From: CAYOWK01 sp964407665
GTDB taxonomy: Bacteria; Pseudomonadota; Alphaproteobacteria; Caulobacterales; Hyphomonadaceae
Assembly (NCBI GenBank): GCA_964407665.1
Contig: CAYOWK010000029.1
Coordinates: 1 to 54,175 of the forward strand
DNA length: 54,175 nt
Direction: 5' to 3'
The stretch's first letter is position 1, and every line of letters begins with the position of its first letter. Positions 18,292 to 26,769 of the stretch are shown here, piece after piece. The notes under the pieces are model-generated. The model did no database searches and was not told the origin of the DNA. It worked only from the letters and a program-made list of their open reading frames with translations. The position numbers and the translations under genes are program-made.

Positions 18292-20832
18292 GTGGCGCAG
18301 GTACGCGCGATCCTTGGCCCCACCAACACCGGCAAGACCCACCTCGCGGTGGAGCGTCTGATCGCCCACGATACCGGCATGATCGGCCTGCCCCTGCGCC
18401 TGCTGGCCCGGGAAGTCTATGACCGCATGGTTCGCGCCAAAGGCGAGCGCCAGTGTGCGCTTGTGACCGGCGAGGAACGCATTGTCCCTGAGGGCGCGAG
18501 GTATTTCGCCTGCACCGTCGAGGCGATGCCGGTCTCCCGCGGCGTCTCGTTCATGGCCATCGACGAGGTGCAGCTCGCCGCGGACCCGGACAGGGGGCAC
18601 GTGTTCACCGAACGCATCCTGCATGCGCGCGGCCAGCACGAGACCATGCTGCTGGGGGCGGACACAATGCGGCCGGTCCTTCGGGCGCTGGAGCTGGATA
18701 TCGATTCCGAGCGCCGGGAGCGCTTTTCCCGGCTGTCCTATGCCGGGCCGATGAAGATCACGAAGCTGCCGAAGCGGTCGGCCATTGTCGCCTTCTCGTC
18801 GGAGGAGGTCTACGCGATCGCGGAGCTTCTGAAGCGCCAGCGCGGCGGCTGCGCGGTCATCATGGGCGCCCTGTCGCCCCGGACCCGCAATGCGCAGGTC
18901 GAACTCTACCAGTCCGGCGAGGTCGACTATGTGGTGGCGACGGACGCCATCGGCATGGGCCTGAACCTCGACGTGGTTCATGTCGCCTTCGCCAGCCGGG
19001 TGAAGTTCGACGGACGCCAGCGCCGCCGGCTGCGCGCCGACGAGCTGGCGCAGATCGCCGGACGGGCGGGCCGGTTCCGCGATGACGGCACGTTCGGCGA
19101 GACGGGCGACTGCGAACTGCTGGACGAGGAAACCGTCGAGCGCATCTGCGACCACCGGTTCGATCCGGTCGATCACCTCAACTGGCGCAACTCCGACCTC
19201 GACTATTCCAGCGTCGGCGGCCTGCAGGCCTCCCTGCGCCGCCCGTCTCCCCATCCGGTCCTGCGGCGGGCGCCCGAGGCGCTGGACGAGATCACCTTCA
19301 CCGCCGTCGCCCAGTCGGAAGACATCCGCTCTGTCGTGCGGGGCGCGGCCCGTGTCGCCCGGCTGTGGGATCTCAGCACCCTGCCCGACTTCCGCAAGGC
19401 GGGCGCGGATGGCCACATCAGGCTCGTGGCGTCGCTGGCCGAAAAGCTGATCGACCCGGGAGCCCGTCTGAAGGACGAGTGGCTGTTCACACATATCGAC
19501 CGCCTCAACCGCACCGAAGGCGACATCGACACGCTGCAGGGCCGTCTTGCCGCCATCCGGACCTGGACCTACGCCGCCAACCGCACCGACTGGGTCGAGA
19601 ACGCCGAGACCTGGCGCGGGCGTACGCGCGAAATCGAGGATCGCCTGTCGGACGCGCTGCACGAGCGCCTGCTGCAGCGGTTTGTCGACCGCCGCACGTC
19701 CGTCCTGCTGCGCTCGCTGCATTCGGAAGACGAGCTGGAGGCGATCATCGGCCCCACCGGCGTCGTGACCCTGCAGGGCCACATCGTCGGACACCTCGAA
19801 GGCCTGTCTTTCGTGTCCGATGCGCGCGGCCGCAATCTGGAAGGCCGCGCGGTCCGCAACGCCGCAACCCGGGCGCTGCGGCCGGTGCTCGACAGGCGGC
19901 TGATCGCGATTGCGCGCGCGCCGGATGCGGACATCTCGCTGAGGCGGGAGGATGCGTGCGTGATCCATGACGGCTCGGCGGTGGCTCGACTGTCGCCCGG
20001 CGCCGACTGGCTGTCGCCGGCGGTGGAGATGATCGGCGGCGGCGAGGGCGCGCCCGCCCTGCGGGACCGGGCGCTGACCCGCCTGAAGGAGTGGGTGGCG
20101 GCGGAATCCCGCAGATGGCTCGGGCCGGTCTATGTGCTGCGCGAGGCCCTCTCGGACATCGAGCTGACGGGCCCTGCGCGCGGGGCCGCCTTCCAGCTGG
20201 TCGAGGCGGGCGCCGCCGTCGACCGCCGGCACGCCGAGCACCCGCTGACCGAGGACGACCGGCGCGCCCTGCGAGGCGTCGACGTCCGCACGGGCCGCAC
20301 ATCGATCTGGCTGCCCGGCCTCCTCAAGCCCTCGGCGGGCGGCTTTGCCCTGTTTCTGCGCGCCGTCCACACCGGCAAGGCCAGGGACCGCGCAGCTCCG
20401 GCCTCATCGTCATTCCCGCTTCAGGGGGGAGACTGGAGCGACCCTGACCTGAACACGGCAGGCTACCTGCGGCTGGGACCGCGCGCCGTTCGGGCCGACC
20501 TCGCCGAGCGGCTGGCCCACGCCCTGTCCGACGCCCGCAAGACCTCGGGCGCTTCGGCCTTCGAGGCTCCCGCGCAGCTCTCGGCCCTGATTGGCTGCCC
20601 GGCGAAGGAGTTTCCCGGCGTGCTGAGGGCGCTGGGGCTCGTTCCGGCCGAACGGCACGCGGAAACCGGCGAGACGCTGCGCTGGCGCTATGCCTCGCGC
20701 GCGGGCCGCCCCAGCCGTCCGGCGGCGGCTCCCGCGCTGCCCGCGGGCGCCTTCACGTCGCTGGCGCAGCTGGCCCTTTCGGTCGAGGCCGCAGCGCCGC
20801 CACGCCGCCAGAAAAGGAAACGCCGCGCATGA
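18292..20832 (+). CDS. SUV3-like superfamily 2 helicase
   Basis: An 846-residue helicase. Motif I is GPTNTGKTH at residues 9-17, motif II is DEVQ (MAIDEVQLA), and motif VI is IAGRAGRF in QIAGRAGRFRDDG. The order and the very early Walker A resemble mitochondrial SUV3 RNA helicase, for which alphaproteobacteria have close homologs. A C-terminal half of several hundred residues has no motif I recognise; it ends in a basic tail (PPRRQKRKRRA). It probably unwinds RNA during decay. The start is GTG 18292 with AGGAG just upstream. Its stop overlaps the S4-protein start (ATGA). Confidence 0.9.
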   Translation: MAQVRAILGPTNTGKTHLAVERLIAHDTGMIGLPLRLLAREVYDRMVRAKGERQCALVTGEERIVPEGARYFACTVEAMPVSRGVSFMAIDEVQLAADPDRGHVFTERILHARGQHETMLLGADTMRPVLRALELDIDSERRERFSRLSYAGPMKITKLPKRSAIVAFSSEEVYAIAELLKRQRGGCAVIMGALSPRTRNAQVELYQSGEVDYVVATDAIGMGLNLDVVHVAFASRVKFDGRQRRRLRADELAQIAGRAGRFRDDGTFGETGDCELLDEETVERICDHRFDPVDHLNWRNSDLDYSSVGGLQASLRRPSPHPVLRRAPEALDEITFTAVAQSEDIRSVVRGAARVARLWDLSTLPDFRKAGADGHIRLVASLAEKLIDPGARLKDEWLFTHIDRLNRTEGDIDTLQGRLAAIRTWTYAANRTDWVENAETWRGRTREIEDRLSDALHERLLQRFVDRRTSVLLRSLHSEDELEAIIGPTGVVTLQGHIVGHLEGLSFVSDARGRNLEGRAVRNAATRALRPVLDRRLIAIARAPDADISLRREDACVIHDGSAVARLSPGADWLSPAVEMIGGGEGAPALRDRALTRLKEWVAAESRRWLGPVYVLREALSDIELTGPARGAAFQLVEAGAAVDRRHAEHPLTEDDRRALRGVDVRTGRTSIWLPGLLKPSAGGFALFLRAVHTGKARDRAAPASSSFPLQGGDWSDPDLNTAGYLRLGPRAVRADLAERLAHALSDARKTSGASAFEAPAQLSALIGCPAKEFPGVLRALGLVPAERHAETGETLRWRYASRAGRPSRPAAAPALPAGAFTSLAQLALSVEAAAPPRRQKRKRRA

Positions 20833-21122
20833 GCGGGGAGAGCGGCCGGATGCGGCTGGACGTATGGCTCTGGCGGGCGCGCTTCTTCAAGACGCGAACG
20901 CTGGCGACCCATGCAGTCGAAGACGGAAGCATGCGGATCGAGCGCGACGGGCAGGTCCGGCGCATCGAGAAGGCGGCCGCCACCGTCGCGCCGGGCGATC
21001 TCCTCTCGTTTACCTCGCCCACAGGCCTGCTGACGACAATCCGGATCCTCGCCCTGCCCGTACGCAGGGGACCCGCGAGCGAAGCGGCCTCAAGCTATGA
21101 ATCCGCAATCCGGGAATCCTGA
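20829..21122 (+). CDS. S4-domain RNA-binding protein (Hsp15-like)
   Basis: A 97-residue protein whose first 60 residues form an S4 domain (MRLDVWLWRARFFKTRTLA, then GSMRIERDGQVRR and VAPGDLLSF). Hsp15-type proteins bind stalled 50S subunits carrying nascent chains. It overlaps the helicase stop by four bases, so the two proteins are co-translated and may act together in RNA handling. Confidence 0.88.
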   Translation: MSGESGRMRLDVWLWRARFFKTRTLATHAVEDGSMRIERDGQVRRIEKAAATVAPGDLLSFTSPTGLLTTIRILALPVRRGPASEAASSYESAIRES

Positions 21123-21125
21123 TCC

Positions 21126-21635
21126 ATGAGTGCGACCGGAACCGGTCTTCCCGCCCGACTGGCGATCCTGATCCGCAGCGTGCTCAAGCTGCCCGACTTC
21201 CGGGCGGCGGTTGAGGCGTTCATCCTGTTTCTCGTGGTGATCGCCGCCGGCGCGATCGCGGCCTGGCAGGGCGCCCTGATTCTGGACCACGCGCCGCCCG
21301 AGACCATGTCGACGATCTTCATAACGGCCTTCTTCATTCCCGCACTGGGCGAGGAGCTGGTGTTCCGGGGCTGGCTGCGGGCGAACGAGCCGCTGGTCGC
21401 GGGGCTGTCGATGATCGCCTTCGTGCTGTGGCATCCGCTCCAGGTCCTGCTGGGCTCCCCCTTCGCGCACCCGGCCTTCATCGAACCGGGATTTCTGGCG
21501 CTGGTCGCGGTGCTGGGGTTCGCCTGTACGCTGAGCCGCCTGCGATCGGGCACGATCTGGGCGGGCGTCGTGATCCACTGGGGCGCCAGCGTCGCCTGGC
21601 TCACCCTGTTTGCCGGCTCCGGCGCCGCACGGTGA
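21126..21635 (+). CDS. CPBP-family intramembrane protease
   Basis: A 169-residue membrane protein with four or five hydrophobic segments. The CPBP/Abi motifs are present: EE with R in GEELVFRGW (the catalytic Glu pair), then HPLQVLLG and the His in VIHWGASVAW. These form the metal-free or glutamate-type active site of Rce1-like intramembrane endopeptidases. Substrates are unknown. It begins three bases after the S4-protein stop and belongs to the same operon. Confidence 0.88.
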   Translation: MSATGTGLPARLAILIRSVLKLPDFRAAVEAFILFLVVIAAGAIAAWQGALILDHAPPETMSTIFITAFFIPALGEELVFRGWLRANEPLVAGLSMIAFVLWHPLQVLLGSPFAHPAFIEPGFLALVAVLGFACTLSRLRSGTIWAGVVIHWGASVAWLTLFAGSGAAR

Positions 21636-21763
21636 AAGAGTGGCTGAAACGCCGCGTAAAGGGTCTTCGGACAGTGTTGAGCCCAGCTCCAGAGGCCCTG
21701 CAATTGACATTGCGGGACTGAGGTCGCATCTCGCCCGCGTTACGCCAGAGACAGACGCAGCCC

Positions 21764-22105
21764 ATGACCTACATCGTCACCGACGCCTGCATCCGCTGCA
21801 AATATACGGACTGCGTCGAGGTATGTCCGGTGGACTGCTTCTACGAAGGCGAGAACATGCTCGTCATTCACCCCGACGAGTGCATCGATTGCGGCGTCTG
21901 CCAGCCGGAATGTCCGGTCGAGGCCATCGTGCCGGACACGGAAGATGACCCAGACGGCAAGTGGCTGAAGCTGAACGCCGAGTTCGCAAAGTCCTGGCCG
22001 GTGATCACGAAACGGCTTGATCCGCCCGCCGACGCCGACGAAATGGCGAAGGTCAAGGACAAGCTGGCGACGCTGTTCTCGCCCAAACCCGGGAGCGGCT
22101 CCTGA
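21764..22105 (+). CDS. fdxA: Seven-iron ferredoxin FdxA
   Basis: A 113-residue ferredoxin. The N-terminal half has two Cys-rich motifs: CIRCKYTDCVEVCPVDC and CIDCGVCQPECP, which together bind one [3Fe-4S] and one [4Fe-4S] cluster. The C-terminal extension with NAEFAKSWPVITK is diagnostic of the alphaproteobacterial FdxA family. It carries electrons in the cytosol; the partner is not known. It is followed by carD, a gene order seen in many alphaproteobacteria. Confidence 0.96.
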   Translation: MTYIVTDACIRCKYTDCVEVCPVDCFYEGENMLVIHPDECIDCGVCQPECPVEAIVPDTEDDPDGKWLKLNAEFAKSWPVITKRLDPPADADEMAKVKDKLATLFSPKPGSGS

Positions 22106-22180
22106 GGCGGAATGACGCAGCTGGCGAAACTCCCTAGGAGTCGCCGGGCGCTCATTTGCCGACTCAGTGTGACAAACGGT

Positions 22181-22205
22181 TGAAAATTCTTGCGATTGTG
22201 ATAAT
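22181..22205 (+). promoter_or_regulatory. Candidate extended -10 promoter of carD
   Basis: TGTGATAAT (ending at 22205) has the extended -10 form TGnTANNNT, preceded by TTGAAA at 22180-22185 at a short spacing. It lies about 120 bases upstream of carD in an otherwise AT-richer intergenic stretch. The assignment is tentative. Confidence 0.35.
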
Positions 22206-22327
22206 GGAAAAGCCTCGCTGACGGGCGAGCGCATTACGCAAAAGGGCGACGAGCAGAATCGCACACCTATTCAGTGGGCGAGTCAGCAGCGTTGTCCCTT
22301 ATCGCGAGTGACAAAGGGTTTACAAGC

Positions 22328-22849
22328 ATGTCGAAGAAGCTGCCGGCCAAAATTGTTGATGGGTTCGCCGTCCATCAGCACGTGGTTTACCCCGCGCACG
22401 GCGTAGGCCGGATCACCGGTGTGGAGACTCAGGAAGTCGCGGGCATGACACTCGAAGTGTATGTCGTCGCCTTCGAACAGGACAAACTCATCCTTCGCGT
22501 GCCGACCGCCAAGGCCGCCTCTGCCGGCATGCGCCAGCTTGCGTCCGCCAAAGTCGTCAACGACGCCCTGAAAACACTGGGCGGCCGCGCGCGCGTCAAG
22601 CGCACGATGTGGAGCCGCCGCGCCCAGGAATACGAAGCCAAGATCAACTCCGGCAACCTGATCCAGATCGCGGAAGTCGTTCGCGACCTGCACCGCGCCG
22701 AGGACCAGCCCGACCAGTCCTATTCCGAGCGTCAGCTGTATGAATCGGCTCTGGACCGGATGGCCCGCGAACTCGCGGCCGTCGAGAACATCCAGCACGC
22801 CGAAGCTGTCGAGAAGCTGTCGCGCTCGCTGGCCAAGCGCGCCGCCTGA
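22328..22849 (+). CDS. carD: CarD-family transcriptional regulator
   Basis: A 173-residue protein with the CarD/CdnL RNA-polymerase-interaction domain (VHQHVVYPAHGVGRITGVE, residues about 12-75) followed by a helical C-terminal domain (MWSRRAQEYEAKINSG, then ELAAVENIQHAEAVEKL). CarD proteins bind the RNA polymerase beta subunit and stabilise open complexes, notably at rRNA promoters. ATG 22328 fits the family start. Its own promoter and a UUCG terminator bound the transcript. Confidence 0.94.
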   Translation: MSKKLPAKIVDGFAVHQHVVYPAHGVGRITGVETQEVAGMTLEVYVVAFEQDKLILRVPTAKAASAGMRQLASAKVVNDALKTLGGRARVKRTMWSRRAQEYEAKINSGNLIQIAEVVRDLHRAEDQPDQSYSERQLYESALDRMARELAAVENIQHAEAVEKLSRSLAKRAA

Positions 22850-22873
22850 TTTTTACAGGCCGTATCAAGGTTC

Positions 22874-22905
22874 AAGGGCGTCCTTCGGGGCGCCCTTTTT
22901 CTTTT
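22874..22905 (+). terminator. carD terminator with UUCG tetraloop
   Basis: A 10-bp stem (one T-G pair) closed by a C(UUCG)G tetraloop at 22884-22887 is followed by TTTTTCTTTT. This is a very stable Rho-independent terminator 25 bases past carD. Confidence 0.92.
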
Positions 22906-22909
22906 GGGC

Positions 22910-23701
22910 TCAGATCGGCGCCTCGACCTGACCCCAGTGGGTCAGACGGATTGAAGGGGTCGCCTCCCGGGAATCGAGCCGGCCCCGCACGCGGATAGGG
23001 GCGCCCGGGGTCAGCTGCAGTCCGGCGGATGATCCAAGTCGGGGCTCAGTTGAAAGCTCGATGCCCTTTGGCTGCAGGAGCGCCGCCGAACGGTCTGCCC
23101 CGGAGCGAACCGAGGTCAGCGGCCCCTCCACGATCACGAAACCGGAGCCGGTCAGAGACGCGGACAGGTCGTCGAGCCCCCGCACCCGGAAGGCGTCGAG
23201 CGCCCAGAGCCCGCGCTTTTCGCGCCGCGCCTCCACCTCCAGGGCGAGGAGCTGGCGAACCCGGCGCGCATTGTCGGGCCAGGACCGCACCCGTCCGCCG
23301 CCCTGCCGCACCATGTAGCCATTGAGCCAGACATCCTCGCCGGCAGGGGTTTGCACGATGACATGGGCAATGGCCCGGTCGTAGCGGTCGCGGCTGAGGC
23401 CGCCATAGTGGAGTTGGCCCGGCCGACCGATGGCGACCCGCGTCAGAAGCGACCGCGCCTCTGCGGCAAACGGCTCGGGCGCGCCGCCCATGGCCGGAGC
23501 CTCGACCTCGGACAGACGGACCCGCAGCCCGCCGGTTAGCTCGACGAGATCGCCATCCGGAACCCGGACGATTGTGCCCGTCTCCCCTGCGGCAAGATCC
23601 AGGGGCTGCTGGCAGCCGCCCGCCATCAAACCGAGCCCGCCCGTCAGGACGGACCGTCTCGAAAGTCCCGAAATGTCCGGATGTCCGCCGCCCACGCCCA
23701 T
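22910..23701 (-). CDS. Thermonuclease-fold (SNase-like) lipoprotein
   Basis: A 263-residue protein with a twin-Arg-like signal (LSRRSVLTGGLGLMAGGC) and Cys30 as probable lipid site. A staphylococcal nuclease-like fold follows: VRVPDGDLVELTGG and VRLSEVEAP, with an Arg in DRYDRAIAHVIV in the position of a catalytic Arg. The C-terminal third (after GLWALD) may be an OB-like domain (RGRLDSREATPSIRL). Activity is unproven. It starts only 23 bases after tRNA-Arg on the same strand, and no Shine-Dalgarno is evident. Confidence 0.75.
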   Translation of the reverse strand: MGVGGGHPDISGLSRRSVLTGGLGLMAGGCQQPLDLAAGETGTIVRVPDGDLVELTGGLRVRLSEVEAPAMGGAPEPFAAEARSLLTRVAIGRPGQLHYGGLSRDRYDRAIAHVIVQTPAGEDVWLNGYMVRQGGGRVRSWPDNARRVRQLLALEVEARREKRGLWALDAFRVRGLDDLSASLTGSGFVIVEGPLTSVRSGADRSAALLQPKGIELSTEPRLGSSAGLQLTPGAPIRVRGRLDSREATPSIRLTHWGQVEAPI

Positions 23702-23724
23702 GAAAAAGCACAGCTTGGCGGCGA

Positions 23725-23801
<77 letters not shown>

Positions 23802-24000
23802 GTCCGCAGCGGGTTATGCCCCAGACTGAAAGGATGCTCCAGACTCAATCGAGGCGCTGGAGCCGCCCGACCCTACCGCCTTGTAACGCGCCGACAGCGG
23901 GAGAGCGGTCCTACGCGGCGCCGCATCCCGTTGCGCCGGATCGCCCGCCGCGTGTACAAGGCAATCGGCGGCGCAAGACAGGCCTGCTGCAGGATTCCGC

Positions 24001-25053
24001 ATGGATTTTTCCTCGATCATCGAATCGGCACAGGCGTGGTGGAGCCGGACGCAGGCCTTCATTGTCGGCTCCCCCGAAATTGCGGGCGTAGGTCTGGCCA
24101 TCGCTGCGGTCTTTGTGCTGGCGCTTGGGCTGTTCCTGGCTGTCGCCGTGATCCGGTCGCTGAAAGGCGCCCGCCGGTCGGTGAGAGCCGCCTCCATCCG
24201 GCGTATCGAGGCGCCCGGCGCACGGATCGTCGTCGTCGAGGGACGGCCCGGCCGCCCCCGCATGATCAGCGCCTTCATGACAGCCGCGCTGGACCGCCAC
24301 CTCAAGGAATTCATGTTCGGAGGACCGTTCCGCCTCAACGCCTTCCCCGGCGGGGTCGAGGGCGACGCCGCCGCCATCGCCCTGATGAAGCGCTCGGAAG
24401 CCGATCTGCTGATCTGGACCGAAAGCTCCAAGGGGACGCGCGGCGTCGTGCGCATCCTGAGCCGCCCCGCCAATTACGAGACGCCCCGGGCGCCGATTTC
24501 GCTTGCCATGCCCAAGGACCGCACCAACTGGACCTCCGGTCTCGAGCGGGCCATGGCCTATGCGGCCGCCAAATCCTACCGGCCCGCGCTCGGCCGCCCG
24601 CAGGACTTCCGCTCGGAGCGGCTTCAGCCGGTGGTCGAGCTTCTGCTCTCGATCCTCGCCGAAAAGCCGCCCGCCGATCCCCGGCTACTCAACGAGCTGG
24701 TGGACGACGCCACGGCTGGCGCCCTGCAGCTCGCCTCCACCGGCGAAGCAGGATGGCTGGAGCGGGCCGTCGAGATCTCCCGGCAGACGCTGGACGGCAT
24801 CAACCGCGCCGATGCGCCGGACCGGTGGGTCGCCGCCAAGATCAACCTTGGCCGGGTGCTGCGCCTGCGCGCCGAAAAGCAGTTCGATCCCGTCGTGCTG
24901 CGCGAATCCATCACGCACCTGCAGGAAGCGCTGGAAGCGCTTCGCGCCGAGCACCGCTTCAAGCTGGCGGAATCTGCCGCCGCCGCCATTGCCGACGCCC
25001 AGCGCCTGCTCAGCGGACGCCGGAAGTTCTCGATCACCGGCGGCGGCATCTGA
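24001..25053 (+). CDS. Membrane-anchored protein with helical-repeat C-terminus
   Basis: A 350-residue protein of unknown function. One transmembrane segment lies at about residues 27-48 (GVGLAIAAVFVLALGLFLAV). A cytosolic domain of about 140 residues (IVVVEGRPGRPRMISAFMTA, DLLIWTESS) is alpha/beta. The C-terminal part is a helix-rich, TPR-like region (WLERAVEISRQTLDGI, WVAAKINLGRVLRLRAEK, LRESITHLQEALEALR). The start ATG 24001 has AGGA 8-12 bases upstream. The 199 bases before it hold no gene. Confidence 0.7.
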   Translation: MDFSSIIESAQAWWSRTQAFIVGSPEIAGVGLAIAAVFVLALGLFLAVAVIRSLKGARRSVRAASIRRIEAPGARIVVVEGRPGRPRMISAFMTAALDRHLKEFMFGGPFRLNAFPGGVEGDAAAIALMKRSEADLLIWTESSKGTRGVVRILSRPANYETPRAPISLAMPKDRTNWTSGLERAMAYAAAKSYRPALGRPQDFRSERLQPVVELLLSILAEKPPADPRLLNELVDDATAGALQLASTGEAGWLERAVEISRQTLDGINRADAPDRWVAAKINLGRVLRLRAEKQFDPVVLRESITHLQEALEALRAEHRFKLAESAAAAIADAQRLLSGRRKFSITGGGI

Positions 25054-25092
25054 GGCGGATACGGCCCACCCTCTCCGGATGGGCCGCTTCCC

Positions 25093-25350
25093 TCACCTGT
25101 TGTCCGGCTGCGCCCTCACGGCGGCCAGACCGTCGCGGGTGATCTGGTAGGGTCGACCGTTCTCGCTCCGGATGAAACGCCGGCGCCGCAGCTTCCGGAA
25201 CACCGGAAGGCGACAATCCGACAGGATCCACCCGTCGCGCGTGGTGCAGCAGACACTCAGGATCTGGCCGCTTTCGTCCTTTTCAACGGTGATGAGTCCG
25301 CCCTGCGCAAGGGCGTGCAGCGTTCGCTGCTCGTGCCTGGAAATGTTCAC
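25093..25350 (-). CDS. yjhX: YjhX-family (UPF0386) protein
   Basis: An 85-residue protein, the same length as E. coli YjhX, with the pattern (V)NISRHEQRTLHALAQGG, DGWILSDCRLPVFRKL and a C-terminal GLAAVRAQPDNR, which is nearly invariant in the family. YjhX has been proposed as a toxin paired with the acetyltransferase YjhQ. No YjhQ-like gene is adjacent. The start is GTG 25350, because the family begins at this Asn-Ile-Ser. No clear Shine-Dalgarno is seen. The fold looks like a winged helix. Confidence 0.85.
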   Translation of the reverse strand: MNISRHEQRTLHALAQGGLITVEKDESGQILSVCCTTRDGWILSDCRLPVFRKLRRRRFIRSENGRPYQITRDGLAAVRAQPDNR

Positions 25351-25557
25351 TGGGAATTGCCTGAATTCGAACGTGAGAAGCCAGCCGCCCCGGGGCATGG
25401 CCCGCAGCGGCGTTGCGTTCGGTGAGCAGGCGCTCTCGTCCCGGAGGGACACGGCGCGGCTCACGGCTTCAGGCAATCTCGAATGGCATCCTTCACTCCC
25501 CTGGGGGACGCAAAACTATCCCGCAGGCCGGCTGCAAGTGCAAGCGGGGTCCGGGGT

Positions 25558-26769
25558 TCAGCCGGACAGCAGGCTGGTGGCCATCCGGATGGTGACCCGG
25601 ATGCCGGTCGGGCGATGGTCGAAGTCCGCGCGTCCGCCGAGGCTTTGCGCCAGAGTGGCGATGAACTGGCTGCCGAAGCCGCCGCCGGGCTGGACGGGCT
25701 GCGGCGCAGCCGTATCGCCCGCCGCCCCGCTCTCGCTCCAGTCCACGATGGTCTCTGCGCCTTCGGCTGACCACGTGACGCTTACCGAACCCGCATCGGT
25801 GCGCAGCGCGCCGTACTTTACAGCGTTGGTGGCGAGTTCGTTGAGGATCAGGCTGACCGACAGCATGGCCGGGCCGCTGGGGGTCAGGGCCGGCCCGCTG
25901 ATGACAAAGCGCGTTTCGGATGCGTCGAAAGGGGCGACTGCGGCCTTTACCGTGTCGGCGAAGGTCGGGATCTCCCCGGAAATGGCGCCGCGCAGGACCG
26001 AGTGCGACCTCCCCATGGCGCTGATGCGCGAGCGCAGGCTGTCGGCCAGGTCTGCCGGCGACTGCGCATGGCGCTGCGAGATCGTGACGAGGCCCGCAAG
26101 GATGGTGAACATGTTCCGCATGCGGTGATCGACTTCGGCGCCCAGCAGATTCTGCTGCTCCAGCAGGTCGCCAAGCCGGCGGTGAAGCTTTGCTTCGGCG
26201 GCATAGGCCTTCGTGGCCAGATGGATCAGGGCGATGTCGACGCTGATCACCAGCACGTAGAACGCCAGCGCAACCGCCGACGGCCAGCTGAGCCCGAAGC
26301 TGCTGGCGGGCGGAATGAACCAGTACCAGGCGCCCAGGCCGCACAGCAAACCGGCGATCAGGCCCGTCGTCGTCCCGAAGACGAAGGTGGTCAGGATCAC
26401 GGCCGGAAAGTAGGTCAGGTATGGAAAGCCCGGCGGAAGCACGGGATCCAGCGCAAACCTCAGCGCAGTCGCCAGCACGGCCAGGATCGTGGCCGAGGCC
26501 AACCCGAGCAGCTGGTCATAGGAGCGCTCGTCCCCCGCCGAGCGGCGGAAGGCAGGCAGGCGTGCGAGCAAGCTGTTGAGCCCTGCCAATGCGATAAATC
26601 TGCCGAAGAGTGCCCCGATGCGCGCTGGTACCAAACGGGACCGGCGGGAGCAATGCGCCCGAACAGAAACCCATCTGGCGGACGCGGGAATTCGCCCGTC
26701 AGCGATCGCCTTTGCCGCCTTCGATAACAGACCGGCGCAACCGCACCATGCCGCGAATCCAGCGGTCAT
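25558..26769 (-). CDS. HWE-type sensor histidine kinase
   Basis: A protein of up to 403 residues. A DUF4118-like membrane region has about four helices (LGLASATILAVLATALRFAL, then YLTYFPAVILTTFVFG). The kinase core of the HWE/HisKA_2 class has the phospho-acceptor His in AEVDHRMRNMFTIL, the N box NELATNAVKYGAL and G box GGGFGSQFI. It should autophosphorylate on His and signal through a response regulator that is not nearby. The only ATG (26769) overlaps the SDR gene by 71 bases; a TTG or other internal start near 26589-26634 is plausible, so the true N-terminus is uncertain. Confidence 0.85.
   Translation of the reverse strand: MTAGFAAWCGCAGLLSKAAKAIADGRIPASARWVSVRAHCSRRSRLVPARIGALFGRFIALAGLNSLLARLPAFRRSAGDERSYDQLLGLASATILAVLATALRFALDPVLPPGFPYLTYFPAVILTTFVFGTTTGLIAGLLCGLGAWYWFIPPASSFGLSWPSAVALAFYVLVISVDIALIHLATKAYAAEAKLHRRLGDLLEQQNLLGAEVDHRMRNMFTILAGLVTISQRHAQSPADLADSLRSRISAMGRSHSVLRGAISGEIPTFADTVKAAVAPFDASETRFVISGPALTPSGPAMLSVSLILNELATNAVKYGALRTDAGSVSVTWSAEGAETIVDWSESGAAGDTAAPQPVQPGGGFGSQFIATLAQSLGGRADFDHRPTGIRVTIRMATSLLSG

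Noticed and set aside
18190..20370. A 726-codon minus-strand frame opposite the helicase
   Set aside because: The plus strand has helicase motifs I, II and VI in order; the minus-strand product is low-complexity Arg/Gly/Val-rich shadow sequence.
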